Below are positions 27,001-38,849 of a DNA stretch of 64,000 nt, piece by piece. Every line of letters starts with the position of its first letter. Positions within the stretch are counted from its first letter, which is position 1. The DNA comes from Gemmobacter sp. 24YEA27. Its GTDB lineage: Bacteria; Pseudomonadota; Alphaproteobacteria; Rhodobacterales; Rhodobacteraceae. The stretch is taken from the NCBI RefSeq assembly GCF_030052995.1, contig NZ_JASJPW010000009.1:1-64000 (forward strand). The letters are read 5' to 3'. Both the position numbers and the translations under genes were made by a program. The notes under the pieces are model-generated. The model had not been told where the DNA came from and did no database searches. It saw only the letters and a program-made list of their open reading frames with translations.

Positions 27001-30000
27001 GGGCGATGGCGGCTTCTCCAGCCGGGTGACGCTGCAGAACATCCTCGACGCCTTCCTTTATGAGGATGCCGACGGCAATCTGAACGTCACGCGCGGGCTG
27101 AACACGCTGATTGGCCGCGCCGATCTGCAGGGCGGTATCGTCACCGATGGCAAGGGCGCCGCGCTGGACGCGGATGGCGCGGCCAGCACTGACCGCGCCG
27201 ATCTGCGCCATGTCGATGCCGATGGCTACACGCTGTCGGAAGGCGAGATCCTGTCGCAATTCTACCTGCAGCTTGGCGATGTGAAGCTGAATGTGATCGG
27301 CATCGAGGGGCTGAATGAGGGCCTGATCGACGGCATCGCGCTGACCATCGACGATCTCGCCAGCCCGATTAACAGCCTGAACTACCGCCTGCTCGGCGAC
27401 GGGACCGAGGCGATCAACTCGCTGGCGACGCTGGGCGATGGCGACATTCTCGACAGTTTCAGCACCATCCTGAACCTCGTCAGTCTTGCGGGCGAGACGC
27501 TGAAGGAAAAGCTGCCCTTCCTGAACCAGAATATCCCGCTGCTGAATCTCTCGGTGCTCGATGCGGTGGATTTCGCAAAAGATCTCGCCGCCGAGATGCA
27601 GGAGCTGCGCGACAACCCGCAATCGGGTCTGGCAAAACTGGAGACCATGCTGGAAGGCGTCTTCGGCCAGGACACCGTCAGCCTCGTCTGGGATGCGGAT
27701 GCGAAAACGCTGCGCTTCGGACTCAGCTTCTCGTTCCTGCAGGATTATGCGCAGTCGCTGCCGTTCAACTTCGATTTGCAATCGCTGATCGGCGATCAGC
27801 TGGCCTCGATCGTCGGCGCTGATGCCGCGAAGATCCTGACCAATCTGGCCGATGTGAAGGGCGATGGCCGTCTGGTCTTCGACCCCGATCTGACGATGAA
27901 TTTCGCCTTCGGGATCGACCTGTCGCAGGTGTTGCTGAATGACGCGCCCACTGCAAGCGGCGAGACGCTGCTGACCGATCTGGCGACGGTCGGCGCGCTG
28001 GTTGAATCCGCCGAAGGGGCGAATGATCTGCGCATCCGCTGGAAGGATGTGACCACGGGCGCGGCAAAAACCGTCAATATCGACATTGCCGGTGCCGCCA
28101 TGCTGGAAGAGCTGGTCGCGAAGATCAACACGCAGCTGCAGGGCGCGATTGGCGCCAATGTCAGCTTCACCTTTGATGCTGAAACCGGGAAGATCACGCT
28201 GGCCGATGCCAATTCCGGCATCATCCTTGCCGATGATGTCGATGCGCTGTTCGGCGCAGAAACTGCGGTCGCAGCAGAGGCCGACGGCGCGATCGTTCTG
28301 GCACTGGCCGAAGGGTTTGAGGATTACGCCGCCGGCTACAGCTTCCACATCGCCTTTGGCGCCGATGCAGGCAAGCTTGGCGCGGGTGTCGATATCACCA
28401 TCGCCGCCGAAGAAGGCCGCACAGCTGAAGGCTTCGTCACCGCGCTGAACGCTGCCCTTGCCGCCGCCGATGTGGCGCGCAGCGAGGTCTCCGGCCGCGC
28501 GGTTTCCGGCTGGGCCATCGCGGTCAGCCAGCTGGTCCGGGCCGAACTGGTCGATGGCGAAATCCGCCTGACCGGCACCAATTTCGCCGAGAGCATCGGC
28601 GCCGGTCCGATCACCTTCGGCGTGTCTGGCACCGATGGCGGCCATGCCGTCACCTTCGAGATTTTCGAGCTGGGCGGGTCCAACGCCGCCCGCCTGCTGG
28701 GCTTTGACAGCATCGGCAAGGTGATCTCGGGCGATGTCACTTCGAAAACCCTGCTGCAATCGCAGGAAATCGGCGCGCCGCGCGTCTATCTCGATACCGA
28801 AGCCTCGGGGCTGAAGCTGGAATTCACCGCTGGTGCCGAGGATGGGCTGAACCTGAAACTCGGCTTCGGCCCGATCTCCATCGGCGTCGTCAACGGGACC
28901 GCGCTGCTGACGGCGGGCGCGGGCAGCACCGACCCGGCGCATCTGTCGCTTGGCTTCAACGATATCGATGGCGACGAACACGTTGGGCAATACAACCTCG
29001 GCGACCTGGCCGCGCTGGTGATGGATGGCGGGCGCTCGCTGCTGGATCTGTTCAACATCGACGTGGCCATCGGGATCGTGGTCGATCTGGCATTCGAGGA
29101 CAGCCTTGGTTTCCTCAACAGCAACGAACATGGGCTGACCTACCGCGCCGATCTGGTCACGACCAATGGCCTGGTCTCGCTGTCGGGCCAGGTGCTGGAC
29201 GCCTTCTCCGGCGATCTGATCAATCTGTGGAATGGCGATGATCTGGAGGGCGAATTCGATCTGCGCCTGCCCTCCATCGATGACATCACCAGCTTCCTGT
29301 CGGATTTCAACATCCTGGCCTTCCTGAACGATCCGGCGGCGGTGCTGGATGGTCTGGACATGATCCTCGACCGCATGCAGCAACTGTTCGATGACTATCT
29401 GAAGGGAATTGATCTGCCGGTGGTCGGCAATGCCATTGGCTCGGCCGTCACCTTCTTCAGCGATTTCCGCTATGGCATTCTGGCCGAGGCACGCGAGATC
29501 GCCCATACGCCGATGGAAGATGGCAGCCTGCCGACCACCATCGACCTGCTGACCGGCTGGTTCAACGATCAGCTGAACGCGGTCTTCAACCCGAATGGCG
29601 AGAAGATTCAGTTCATCCAGGCCGCCCTTGATACCGAAGGCGGCATGACCGACAGCTACCTTTACGGCGCGATCAATTTCTCGGCGGTGATCTTCGACGA
29701 GTTCCTCGACATCGCCTTCGATCTTGGCCTGCCGGGCTTTGATCTGGCGGTGAAGGAAGGCTCGGGCATCCGCATCACGCTGGATTACAGCGTGAACCTT
29801 GGCTTTGGCCTGAACAAGACCGGCTTCTTCCTGCTGAACGACACCGATCAACAGGAGATCCGCATCGGCGTGACGGCGGATGCCGGCACCTTCCAGGGTT
29901 CGGCCAAGTTGATGGGCATTCTCGGCCTTGATGTCGATGCGATCACCAAGGTGGATGGCAGCTATATCGGTGAGGGCACGGGCGAGGGCACCGCGATTGT

Positions 30001-33000
30001 CACCGGCACGCTCGGCGTCGATCTTTACGGCGATCAGGCCTGACGATCATCGACCGTGACGCCACCGAAGGCGCGGGCGAGATTGCGATTGATCTGAGCG
30101 GCATTACCCCGCTGACCGGCACCGGGGCGGAACTCAGCTATGAAAAGCTGGTCTATCTGACCCGGCTTTCCACCACCAATCTGGTGAATTTCGTCTTCAA
30201 CGCCTCGGTCGATATCCAGCTGGGCCTGACCGCGAACATCATCGACCCCACCAAATCCGGCAACCAGCCACTGCTGATCGGCGGCTATCAGGTGATCCCC
30301 TCGGTCAAGACCGAGCTGATCGTGCTGGGCGGCTATGATTCCACCACCGGCGCTGGCTTCACCTTCGAGACGGTGGCTTTCGAGAATGTGCGCATCGACG
30401 CCAGCGTGCTTTACGACGCGGTGATCCGCCCGATCCTCGACCCGCTGATGGCCTTTATCGAGCCGCTGGCCGCTGCTTTCAGCTGGATGCAGGAGGTGCC
30501 GTTCAGCTTCGTCGTCGATGCGCTGTCGCAGTATTTCCCGATCTTCGGCGTGGTGAACTCGGTTCTGAAGACTATCTCGGACATCGCGAATTTTGTGGAA
30601 GCGCTGCATGCCTCCGGTGGCGAATTCGTCTTCGGCACCTTCGATTTCACCGGCAGCTTCGTGGGTGACGACGCAACGGGCAAGATCGACAGTTCGTCGA
30701 TGGTGATGGATGCCTCGTCTTCCTCGACCGCGGTTCTGGCGGGCAGCACCAGTGGCAATGCGCTTGGCGTTTTCGGCAGCCTTTCCAGCGGTTTCGCGCT
30801 GGAACTGCCGCTGCTGAGCGACCCCTATTCCGCGATCAACATCCTCCTGGGCAAATACGACCAGGTCGATCTGGTGAAGGTCCACTTCACGCTCTTCAAC
30901 CTGAATCTGCCGAAGACCGATTTTGTGCAGCTGATCCTGGGTGAGATCGGCGCGCCGGGCTGGGTGAAATCGATCATCTCGGGCGCGCTGAAATTCGAGA
31001 TCGGCGCGCATGCCTATGCCGGTCTTTCGGCGGGCTATGACCTCTCGGGCATCGTCAATTTCGTCAATACGCTCGATCCGGTCCGGCTGCTGGACGGCGT
31101 TTTCCTCGACACCAAACCCTTCATCGATGTGGGCTTCCAGGTCGCGGCTTCGCTGAACCTTGGCATTGCGGGGATCAAGGTTGGCGGCGGCGCCAGCGTC
31201 TGGCTGGGCTTCAACGACCCGAATGACGATGGCAAGCTGCGCTTCCCTGAGCTGCTGGCGATCATCGATGCCGGGATCGAGAACCCGTCGAAGTTTCTTG
31301 GCTATCTGTTTGAGGGTGGCTTCAACGTCAATTTCTACCTCTCGGTCTGGGCCGGGATCAAACTGGGCTTCATCAATCTGACCTTCGATATCGATGTGGT
31401 CGATTTCGATGTTACCATTCCATTCGGTGGCTTCCAGCTGCCGCCGCGCCTGACGCCCGCCGTGGCGGATGGCGGCACAGCTGTGCTGGCCGTCGGCTCG
31501 AACATCGGCAATTCGATGTCGACGATGGACAAGGATGGCAATGACGTCATCACCCTGACCGGGCCGCATTCGCCGATCCAGATCGGCCTCTCGAACGAGC
31601 AGGGCAGCCTCGGCGGTTCGATGAACCAGAATGTCGGCGGCATTATCATTCCGGCGGGTGAGGGCAACAACACCATCAACCTGTCGCAGCTGGCGACCGA
31701 TATTCCGATCGTGATCTATGCCGATGGCGGCAATGACACGGTGATGCTGCCTGATGAGGGGCTGATCGTGGTCTTCCTCGGCGATGGTCAGAACAAGGTT
31801 ACCGCCAATTCGGGCGCGACGGGCACCTATGTGATCTTCGGCGGCTCGGGTAATGATGTGATCGACATTCCCGGCGGCAATGTCGTCTTCTTCGGTGATG
31901 GCGATTACGGCATGCGCGATATCTTCCTTGCGCGCTTTGCCAGCACCGATCTGTCGGTGGCCGAGATGACCGCGATCCTTGGCATCACGGCGGATGGCCA
32001 GGTCGACACCTCGGCCCGGGCCGAGGTGAATTACGCGATCACCGATGTGGACGGGGTGGCGAAGAAGGTGACGCTTGCGGCCTTCCTCGATGATTACACC
32101 CGTTACACCCAGACCAGGGCCAGCACCGCTGCCGATACCGTCACCGCCGGGGCCGGCAATGCGCTGATCATGACCGGCGCAGGGGCCGACAAGATCAAGG
32201 CAGGCGCGGGCAGCAGCGGTGTGGTCAAGGTCTATTCCGGGGCGGGCGATGACGATGTCACCGTCGCCGGGGCCCAGGCTTATGTCGAGGGCGGGGCGGG
32301 CGCCGATATCATCCGCACCGATGCGGCGGCCTCCGAGATCTGGGGCTGGGGCAAGGCGGCGGGCGAGAGCGGGCTGCTGGACACCACCGGCAATCCGCAG
32401 GCGGCCAAGATCAACCAGCTCGCCAGCAGAGACGGCGCTGATATCATCATTGGCGGCGCCGGCAGCGATACGGTCTATGGCCAGCTTGGCAATGACGTGA
32501 TCGAAGGCGGCGGCGGCAATGACGTGCTCTATGGCGGGCGCGGCACCGATCTGATCACCGGCGGGCGGTTCGAGATCACCTCGGCCAAAACCGGCGCGTC
32601 GATCTCGGTCGAAAGCTACAACAAGAACACCGGCTTTGGCCAAAGCGTCTACCTCTCGACCCAGGATCTGGCCGATGGCAATGACGCGATCTATGGCGGC
32701 GATGGCGATGACATCCTGCTGGGCGGGGGCGGCGACGACACGCTTTCGGGCGGGCGCGGCGCCGATGTGCTGATCGGCGATTTCGCGAAGATCCGGCTGT
32801 CGGCGAACCTCGTGGCCGAGGATATCGAGACGCAGTTCGACAGCTCGGCCAATGCCGGGGTGGACCATCTGAACGGCAATGAGGGCAATGACATCCTGAT
32901 CGGCGGCGGGCGCGGTGACATCATCACCGACACGCTGGGCGATAATATCATCCTCGGCGATTTCGGCGTGGTGCGCGGCACCCGTCTGAATGAGGCGGTG

Positions 33001-34899
33001 TCCTCGGTCGAGACCCGCACCGATGCGATGGGCGGGGCCGATCTGATCACCACCGGCGCGGGCAATGACTATATCCTCGCCGGGATCGGCGATGACACGA
33101 TCTATTCGGGCGATGGCAATGATGCGATCCTGGCCGATGACGGGGTGATGTATCTCTTGCGCGACAAGGATGGCACGGTTACGGCCACGCTGGTCGATAC
33201 CGGCACCTCGACCGGCAATGATGTGATCGTCACCGGCAATGGCAACAGCCGGATGATCGCAGGTCTGGGCGATGACCGTATCACCGTGGGCGAAGGCCAT
33301 AATGTGATCATCGGCGATCTGGGCCGCATCGACGCGAGCTCGGCCGAGGGGATCTGGACCGCAACCGACGGCGCCGACACGCTGTTCGGCGGCAATGGCC
33401 GCAACAGGGCGGTGCTGGGCGGCGGCGATGACCGCGCCACTCTGGGCAATGGCGGCAACCGGGTGATCGGCGATGCCGGCACCCTGTCCTGGATCGGGCT
33501 TTCCGATTTCGGGGGCGACGTGATGGAGACCACCTATGCCAATCGTGGTGGCAATGACGTCATCACCACTGGCTCGGGCGCGGATGTGATCATGGGCGGC
33601 TTCGGCAACGACACGCTTTACGGCGGGGCAGGCAATGATGTCATCCTTGGTGACAACGGGCGCTATGCGGCGCCGCTGAACGGCAAAGCTGGCCGCATCA
33701 CCTCGCTGGTCGGTGAAGAAGAAGGCCGCGACCTGATCTATGGCGGCGCGGGTAATGACATCCTGATCGGCGGCCAGGGCGATGACAGCCTGTATGGCGG
33801 CACAGGCGAGGATGTGATCTTCGGCGACAGCGGTGAGGTCACCTTCACCAATGCGACCGATATCGTCACCCTTGAGATGACCGATGTCACCCGGGGCGGC
33901 AATGATTTCATCCATACCGATGCCTCCGACAAGGGCGATGACATCCTGCTGGGTCAGGCCGGGAATGACACGATCGAGGCGGGCGGCGGCGATGATGTGA
34001 TCCTCGGCGATATCGCGACCTTCCTGTTCTCGCATCCCGATCTGCGCCTGCCGGGCCAGTCGGCGGCGGACCGGATGATCCGGTTGGAATCAACCCGGAT
34101 CGATGTGGGCGGCGATGATCTGATCTATGGCGGCACCGGCAATGACATTGTCGTGGCTGGCTTCGGGGCCGATACGCTTTACGGCGGCGATGGCCAGGAT
34201 CTGCTGATCGGCGATACTGCGATCATCACCCGCCGCTGGGAAGATGCGGCTGCGGGCGGGCTGATGGAATGGCTGACCATCGACACCAATTTCGCCTTCG
34301 AGACCGGCGGTTACGACCATATCTACGGCGAGGGCGGTCATGATGTGATGATCGGTGGCCTTGGCCCGGATATGTTCTACGGCAACACCGCCGAGGATGC
34401 GATCTTCTCGGATGGCTATGCTGGCCTGTTCCGCGCCTGGCTGCCCTCGGGCTTTGTCGACCGGGCCGAGAAGGATCAGCGCTACCTCTACACCTCGAAC
34501 TTCGCGGGGCGGGGTGCGGTGGATGTGGTGTCGAACGCGCAGCAGAATGCGGCGATCGGCAACCCGCTGGAGGCGGTGCTGGAAAGCCCGCTCGGCAAGG
34601 TTGTGCCCTTCCCGGGTCTGTCGCGCTATGCGCTGGACCCCGATCTCTGGCGGCGCAGCATCGACATGCTGGACGATCCCGACGTGTTGCGCGCGCTGGC
34701 GCAGCTGATCGCGATGGGGGCGGGGTCCGACCTCTTGGCCGAAAGCATGCTGGCCACGCTGATCGAGGCGGGGCTGCTGTCGGGCGATACTGATCCGGTG
34801 ATGCTGGAGATCCTGATCGGGCGTCTTGCCCAGGTGCTGCAAATGCGCGCCACCAATGCGGAGGCCGTGACGGGTGATCGCCCGCTGGCCGCTGAATAA
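24003..34899 (+). pseudogene. Giant LEPR-XLL/RTX surface protein (3,632 aa when two frameshifts are repaired)
   Basis: Starting at MTRELISSF (ATG 24003), the N-terminus has LEPRVLMDA at about residue 38, the LEPR-XLL signature found at the front of very large secreted surface proteins. About 2,500 residues of repetitive beta-rich, Asp/Gly/Leu-rich sequence follow. A block of RTX-type nonapeptides (GGxGxDxI) then spans about 31715-34390 and should bind calcium. The reading frame breaks at the G5 run 26798-26802 and near GGCC 30037-30040; each needs one extra base and similarity in style is continuous across both. There is no classical signal peptide, so export by the downstream genes is likely. 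It is probably an adhesin or biofilm matrix protein. Confidence 0.75.
31715..34390 (+). repeat. RTX nonapeptide-coding region
   Basis: Many GGxGxDxI/V-type units occur, such as GGAGSDTVYG, GGGGNDVLYGG, GDGDDILLGG, GGAGNDVILGD and GGTGNDIVVAG. They are broken by spacer segments that often end IGDFA or LGDNG. Such repeats form calcium-loaded parallel beta rolls that fold outside the cell. Confidence 0.85.
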
Positions 34900-34918
34900 G
34901 ACAAAAAAGGAAAGAAAA

Positions 34919-35227
34919 ATGACCGATACCCCGGCCACCAAAGGCAAACACACCACCTCGATGAACGGCATGACCATCCATTGGCATGACGACAAAATGG
35001 AAAGCGTCTACGCCAATATCGGCACCGCCACCGCCAATCGCGAAGAGTTCTATCTGCTGCTCGGCACGCATCAGAACTGGCGCGGCAATGCCGGCGACAA
35101 CAAGGAAATCGACGTGAACCTGTCGACCCGCGTCGTGCTGAACCCCTATGCGGCCAAGCGCTTCGCCGCGATCCTGACCGGCTCGATCAAGGCCTATGAA
35201 GATCAGTTCGGCAAGATCGACATCTGA
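34919..35227 (+). CDS. DUF3467-family small protein
   Basis: This 102-aa protein has ATG 34919 after a purine-rich AAAAAAGGAAAG site, 19 bp after the giant gene's stop. The body matches the DUF3467 pattern: VYANIGTATANREEFYLLLG, then IDVNLSTRVVLNPYAAKRFA and the C-terminal helix ending YEDQFGKI. The family's function is unknown. It has no signal peptide and should be cytoplasmic. Its place between the giant substrate and its probable exporter suggests a chaperone, targeting or regulatory role for that substrate, which is inference. Confidence 0.75.
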   Translation: MTDTPATKGKHTTSMNGMTIHWHDDKMESVYANIGTATANREEFYLLLGTHQNWRGNAGDNKEIDVNLSTRVVLNPYAAKRFAAILTGSIKAYEDQFGKIDI

Positions 35228-35348
35228 CCATAACTTCCTGAAAGACCGCAGTTTTGCTTGATCAGGCCACATCTGTCTTCGTGACCGGTGCGGGACGCCA
35301 TGTCCTGCGCATCTTCGGCGAGCCCCCTCGCCGGAGGAGCGCGCGCTT

Positions 35349-36845
35349 ATGGTTGATCTGCTTCAGGAGCGCCCTGCGGCGCGCAAACACGGGCGCGGCA
35401 TGGTGATCTCTGTGCCGCTGCCGGGCGCGCATTGGTGCATCTGGGTGCTGGAGAGCGTGCCGGCCCTGGCCGGGATCGGGCCGATGCTGGCGCGCGCCCA
35501 GGCGATCTCGGGCGGGCTGGCGGGGTATGGCGCGTCGCAGGCGCGCCCCGTCGCGCAAAAGGGCCCGGAACTGGCGGCGCTCGCGCTGGCACTGAAAGCG
35601 CCGGTCCGTCGCGCCGAGAGTGTGGTGCAGTTCCTTGGCGAGCGGCTGGTCGAGGCGGGCGAAGGCTCTGGCCTCGCGATCTTCACCCTGAAAGGCGAGC
35701 GGGTCGCGAAGATCTGGGCCTCGGACAGCGGCATTGCGGCGGCCTCGGATCTGATCCGAAACCTTTTGCCCCGCGCCATCGGCGTCGCGGACAACAACCC
35801 CCTGCACTTCGATCTGGGGACGGACGCGCAGGGGGCGCTTGAGGCCGGGCTGATCCTGGAACGGCTGGGCCGTAAAAGCCTGACCCTGCTGCCCCCGGCA
35901 CAGCCGGGCGGCTATGGCGCGGTGCTGTTTGATACGGAAAGCGCCGATCAGGGCATGGCGCCCGCGATCCCGGCGCTGATGCAGCTGATCCACCCGCTGC
36001 GGCTGCAGGCAAAATCCGCGCGCTGGCGCTGGATGAAGCCGCTCGGCTGGGCGGCGGCGGCACTGCTCGCGCTGTTCCTTGCCTGGCCGGTGCCGGAGAG
36101 GATCACCCTGACCGGGGTCGCGACGCCCGAGCATTCGGTCATCGCTGCGCTGTCGAGCGATGCCGTGCTGGAGGAGATGCTGGTCCGCGTGGGCGATCAG
36201 GTGGGAGAGGGCCAGCCGATGGCCCGCTTCCGCTCCACCACCCTCTCGGAACAGGCGGCGCAGGAGCGGCTGAACATCTCGGTCGAGGAGCTGAACGCCC
36301 AGGCCGCGATGGCGAAGAATGATTACGGCGCGGTGCGGTTGCATGAAAGCCGCCGCCAGATCGCCGAGGCGCGGCTGGCCGAGGTGCAGCGGCGGATTGA
36401 TCAGCTGGTGATCCTGGCGCCGGCGGCGGGGCGGGTGATCTCGGCTTTGCCGCCCCATGCGACCGGCGGCAGCTTCACCACCGGGCGTGAGGTGGCGCAG
36501 ATCCAGACCGGGTCTGATTTCGTGATGGTGCTGACGCCCTCAACCGGCGATGCGCGCCGACTGACAACCGGCATGAAGGGCAGCGCGATGTTTCGCGGCC
36601 TCAGCGATGCGGAATACCGCGTGACGGTAATCTCGCCCCCGGCACTGGTCAGGAACAGCCAGACCGGCACCGATCATCTGGAACTGATCGCCCGCATTGA
36701 CCCGGGCGATGACCGCCTGCTTGCCGGGTTGACTGGCTATGCCCGCCTTGAAGGAGAGACCACCCCCCGCATCCTGGGCCTGACCCATTACCTGACCGAA
36801 TATGCAAGGACCACGCTATGGACCTACCTCGGCCTGCGCTTGTGA
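35349..36845 (+). CDS. HlyD-type adaptor with a large N-terminal cytoplasmic domain
   Basis: This 498-aa protein has residues 1-225 forming a soluble, possibly GAF-like domain, a single membrane segment at about 231-248 (LGWAAAALLALFLAWPV), then a periplasmic HlyD/RND-adaptor part. That part has TLTGVATPEHSVIAALSS, a coiled-coil hairpin (about 300-350) and the lipoyl-like return half (ILAPAAGRVISALPPHATGG). HlyD proteins link an inner-membrane transporter to an outer-membrane channel. The large cytoplasmic head is unusual and could recognise substrate. Its 3' end overlaps the M50 gene by 28 bp. Confidence 0.78.
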   Translation: MVDLLQERPAARKHGRGMVISVPLPGAHWCIWVLESVPALAGIGPMLARAQAISGGLAGYGASQARPVAQKGPELAALALALKAPVRRAESVVQFLGERLVEAGEGSGLAIFTLKGERVAKIWASDSGIAAASDLIRNLLPRAIGVADNNPLHFDLGTDAQGALEAGLILERLGRKSLTLLPPAQPGGYGAVLFDTESADQGMAPAIPALMQLIHPLRLQAKSARWRWMKPLGWAAAALLALFLAWPVPERITLTGVATPEHSVIAALSSDAVLEEMLVRVGDQVGEGQPMARFRSTTLSEQAAQERLNISVEELNAQAAMAKNDYGAVRLHESRRQIAEARLAEVQRRIDQLVILAPAAGRVISALPPHATGGSFTTGREVAQIQTGSDFVMVLTPSTGDARRLTTGMKGSAMFRGLSDAEYRVTVISPPALVRNSQTGTDHLELIARIDPGDDRLLAGLTGYARLEGETTPRILGLTHYLTEYARTTLWTYLGLRL

Positions 36846-38821
36846 AGCAGGTGGAGCTGCATCTCTCGGCCGAGGGGCGGGGGTTCAGCTATCTGTTGGT
36901 GGACCGCGTCAGCGGTCAGATCCTGCGCCTGAGCCGGGCGGCAGCGGCAGGCTATCGCCGTTTTGCCAATGCTGCGCTCGGCGATGCGGCGGCGCGCGAA
37001 GGGCTCGGGCAGGAGGAGGCAAAGCACGGCTTCACCGCCTTGTCCTGGCTCAGACAGATGCGCGAGGGCGCGCGGTTCCAGCGCAAACCCTTCAACCCGA
37101 TGCAGATGCAGCTGCCTTTATTCGAGGCCGCACCGCTGCAACCACGCCTTCTCCACCTGTCGCGGCTGGCCTTTGGCCTGCCGGGCATCCTGATGCTGGC
37201 CGTGCTGGCGCTGATCGTTCTGATGCTGGGCAGCCGGAACGACTGGAAGATCATGGTCGAGTTCCGCGAGGTGTTTTCGATCGAGGCGCTGCTGACCTTC
37301 GGCCTTGTCGCGCCCTTCCTGAAGCTGATCCATGAATTCGGCCATATCCTTGCTGCTACTGCCTGCGGCGTACGGCTGCGCAAGGCCGGGGTGAATGTGA
37401 TCGGGCTTTACCCGATCCCCTATGTCGATTGTTCCGAGGCGGATCTGACCGCCAGCCGCCGCCAGCGCATTCTGATCTCGGGCGCGGGGATCCTGACCGA
37501 TCTTTGCGTGGGCCTCTTGCTGTTCATCGCCTGGCACCTGGTCTGGAGCGATGAACTGCGCCAGGTGCTGGGCCGCGCCTTCGTCTTCTCGGTGTTCAGC
37601 TCGCTTCTGTTCAACGCCAATCCGCTGATGCGGATGGATGGCTATTTCATTCTGGCGGATCTGCTGAATCACCGGAACCTTGGCACCGATGCCACCACGG
37701 CGCTGCGGCGGCTCTGGTGGTCGGGTCTGGGGATGGCGGCGACGCCACAACGCTTTCCCATGCGGCATGAGCTGGCGCTGGCGGGGTATGGCCTCGCCTC
37801 GATGATTTATCGCTGGGTGATCCTGCTGACGCTCGTGTGGAACCTGCTGCCGCGCTATCTGGGGCTTGGCCTGCTGGTTGGTGCCTGGGGCGGCTGGCTG
37901 ATGCTGGTGGCGCCGACGCTGAACCGGCTGAACACGCCGCCCCCAGCCAATGTCGCACCGCAGTCGGGCGGGCGCCGTCGTCGGATTATGGCGACCGGCG
38001 CGGGGCTTTTGCTGACCGGCGCGCTGTTCATCCCGGTGGCCCCGGTGGCGGTGATAGAGGTCGCGCCGGATGCATTGGGGCGCTATGCGGTCACCGTGAA
38101 ACAGCCGGGTTTCGTGCGTGAAACCGTGGCCGAGGATGGCCATGTCGCGGCCGGCACGGTGCTGCTGACGCTTTCAAACCCCGCAAGCGAGGCGCGGGTT
38201 TCGCTCGCCGCACTTGGCGTGGCCGAGGCCGGGCTTGCCCGCCAGATCGGCACCGCCAGCGGGGCTGCTGGACTGCGGCGGGGCGAGGATCAGGTGATCG
38301 CCGCCGAGGCGCAGTATCACCTGGTCGAGGCCGAGCGCGCCGCACTGACCCTGACCGCGACCCTGGCCGGCCGCTTCGCCCTGACACGCAGGCTGCGGCC
38401 GGGCGAGTTCCTGCCCGCCGGCACCGTGATCGGACGGCTTTTGCCCGATACGGCAGAGGTCGTGATGGTCGGCGCGGTGCCCGAGCGGCTGGTCCAGCAT
38501 TTTGAGCGGGGCCTGAGCCGCGCGACGCTGCGTCTGGATGGCCATTATCTGCCGCTGGACCCGGCCATGCTGCATCTGGCCGAAGAACCGCGCCAGGAGG
38601 GGCAGCCCGGCCAGCAGGATGGCCGCAACTTCACCCTGCGCCTGACCGCGCCGGTCATCGCCTCGGGCCTTGAGGGGGGCGCGGCGCAACTGCGGCTTTC
38701 GTTCGAGACGATCCCGGTCTGGCGCCACGGCGCGCTTTGGGTCGCGGACAAGATCACACAATTCAGGAATGCCGAAATTGCCGAGCGGCAACAACGGCTT
38801 GAGAACAATGGTGGGCAGTAG
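36818..38821 (+). CDS. PqqD-like/M50 peptidase-like/HlyD fusion membrane protein
   Basis: This 667-aa protein has an N-terminal PqqD-like stretch (YLLVDRVSGQILRLSRAAA). A multi-spanning M50-like core follows with HEFGH at residues 172-176 and NPLMRMDGY at about 268-276, the zinc ligands and Asp of site-2-type proteases. A last membrane helix near residue 390 leads to a periplasmic HlyD-like tail of about 260 aa (VKQPGFVRETVAEDGHVAAG). Such putative peptide zinc metalloproteases occur in peptide export loci, usually together with an ABC exporter. Here it is the only candidate inner-membrane channel. It may process, retain or translocate the giant protein. Confidence 0.78.
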   Translation: MDLPRPALVKQVELHLSAEGRGFSYLLVDRVSGQILRLSRAAAAGYRRFANAALGDAAAREGLGQEEAKHGFTALSWLRQMREGARFQRKPFNPMQMQLPLFEAAPLQPRLLHLSRLAFGLPGILMLAVLALIVLMLGSRNDWKIMVEFREVFSIEALLTFGLVAPFLKLIHEFGHILAATACGVRLRKAGVNVIGLYPIPYVDCSEADLTASRRQRILISGAGILTDLCVGLLLFIAWHLVWSDELRQVLGRAFVFSVFSSLLFNANPLMRMDGYFILADLLNHRNLGTDATTALRRLWWSGLGMAATPQRFPMRHELALAGYGLASMIYRWVILLTLVWNLLPRYLGLGLLVGAWGGWLMLVAPTLNRLNTPPPANVAPQSGGRRRRIMATGAGLLLTGALFIPVAPVAVIEVAPDALGRYAVTVKQPGFVRETVAEDGHVAAGTVLLTLSNPASEARVSLAALGVAEAGLARQIGTASGAAGLRRGEDQVIAAEAQYHLVEAERAALTLTATLAGRFALTRRLRPGEFLPAGTVIGRLLPDTAEVVMVGAVPERLVQHFERGLSRATLRLDGHYLPLDPAMLHLAEEPRQEGQPGQQDGRNFTLRLTAPVIASGLEGGAAQLRLSFETIPVWRHGALWVADKITQFRNAEIAERQQRLENNGGQ

Positions 38822-38849
38822 TCCCCCGAAAGGATCAGAGGGTAAGATC

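Noticed and set aside
26102..34035. Very long reverse-strand frames opposite the giant gene (for example 26102-29851 and 30034-34035)
   Set aside because: Arg/Asp/His/Gln-rich translation without domains, opposite strongly coding RTX sequence; a typical antisense artefact of high-GC codon bias.
36818..38821. Classical site-2 protease controlling a sigma factor
   Set aside because: The long HlyD-like tail, PqqD-like head and operon with TolC and adaptors point to export; no anti-sigma gene is nearby.
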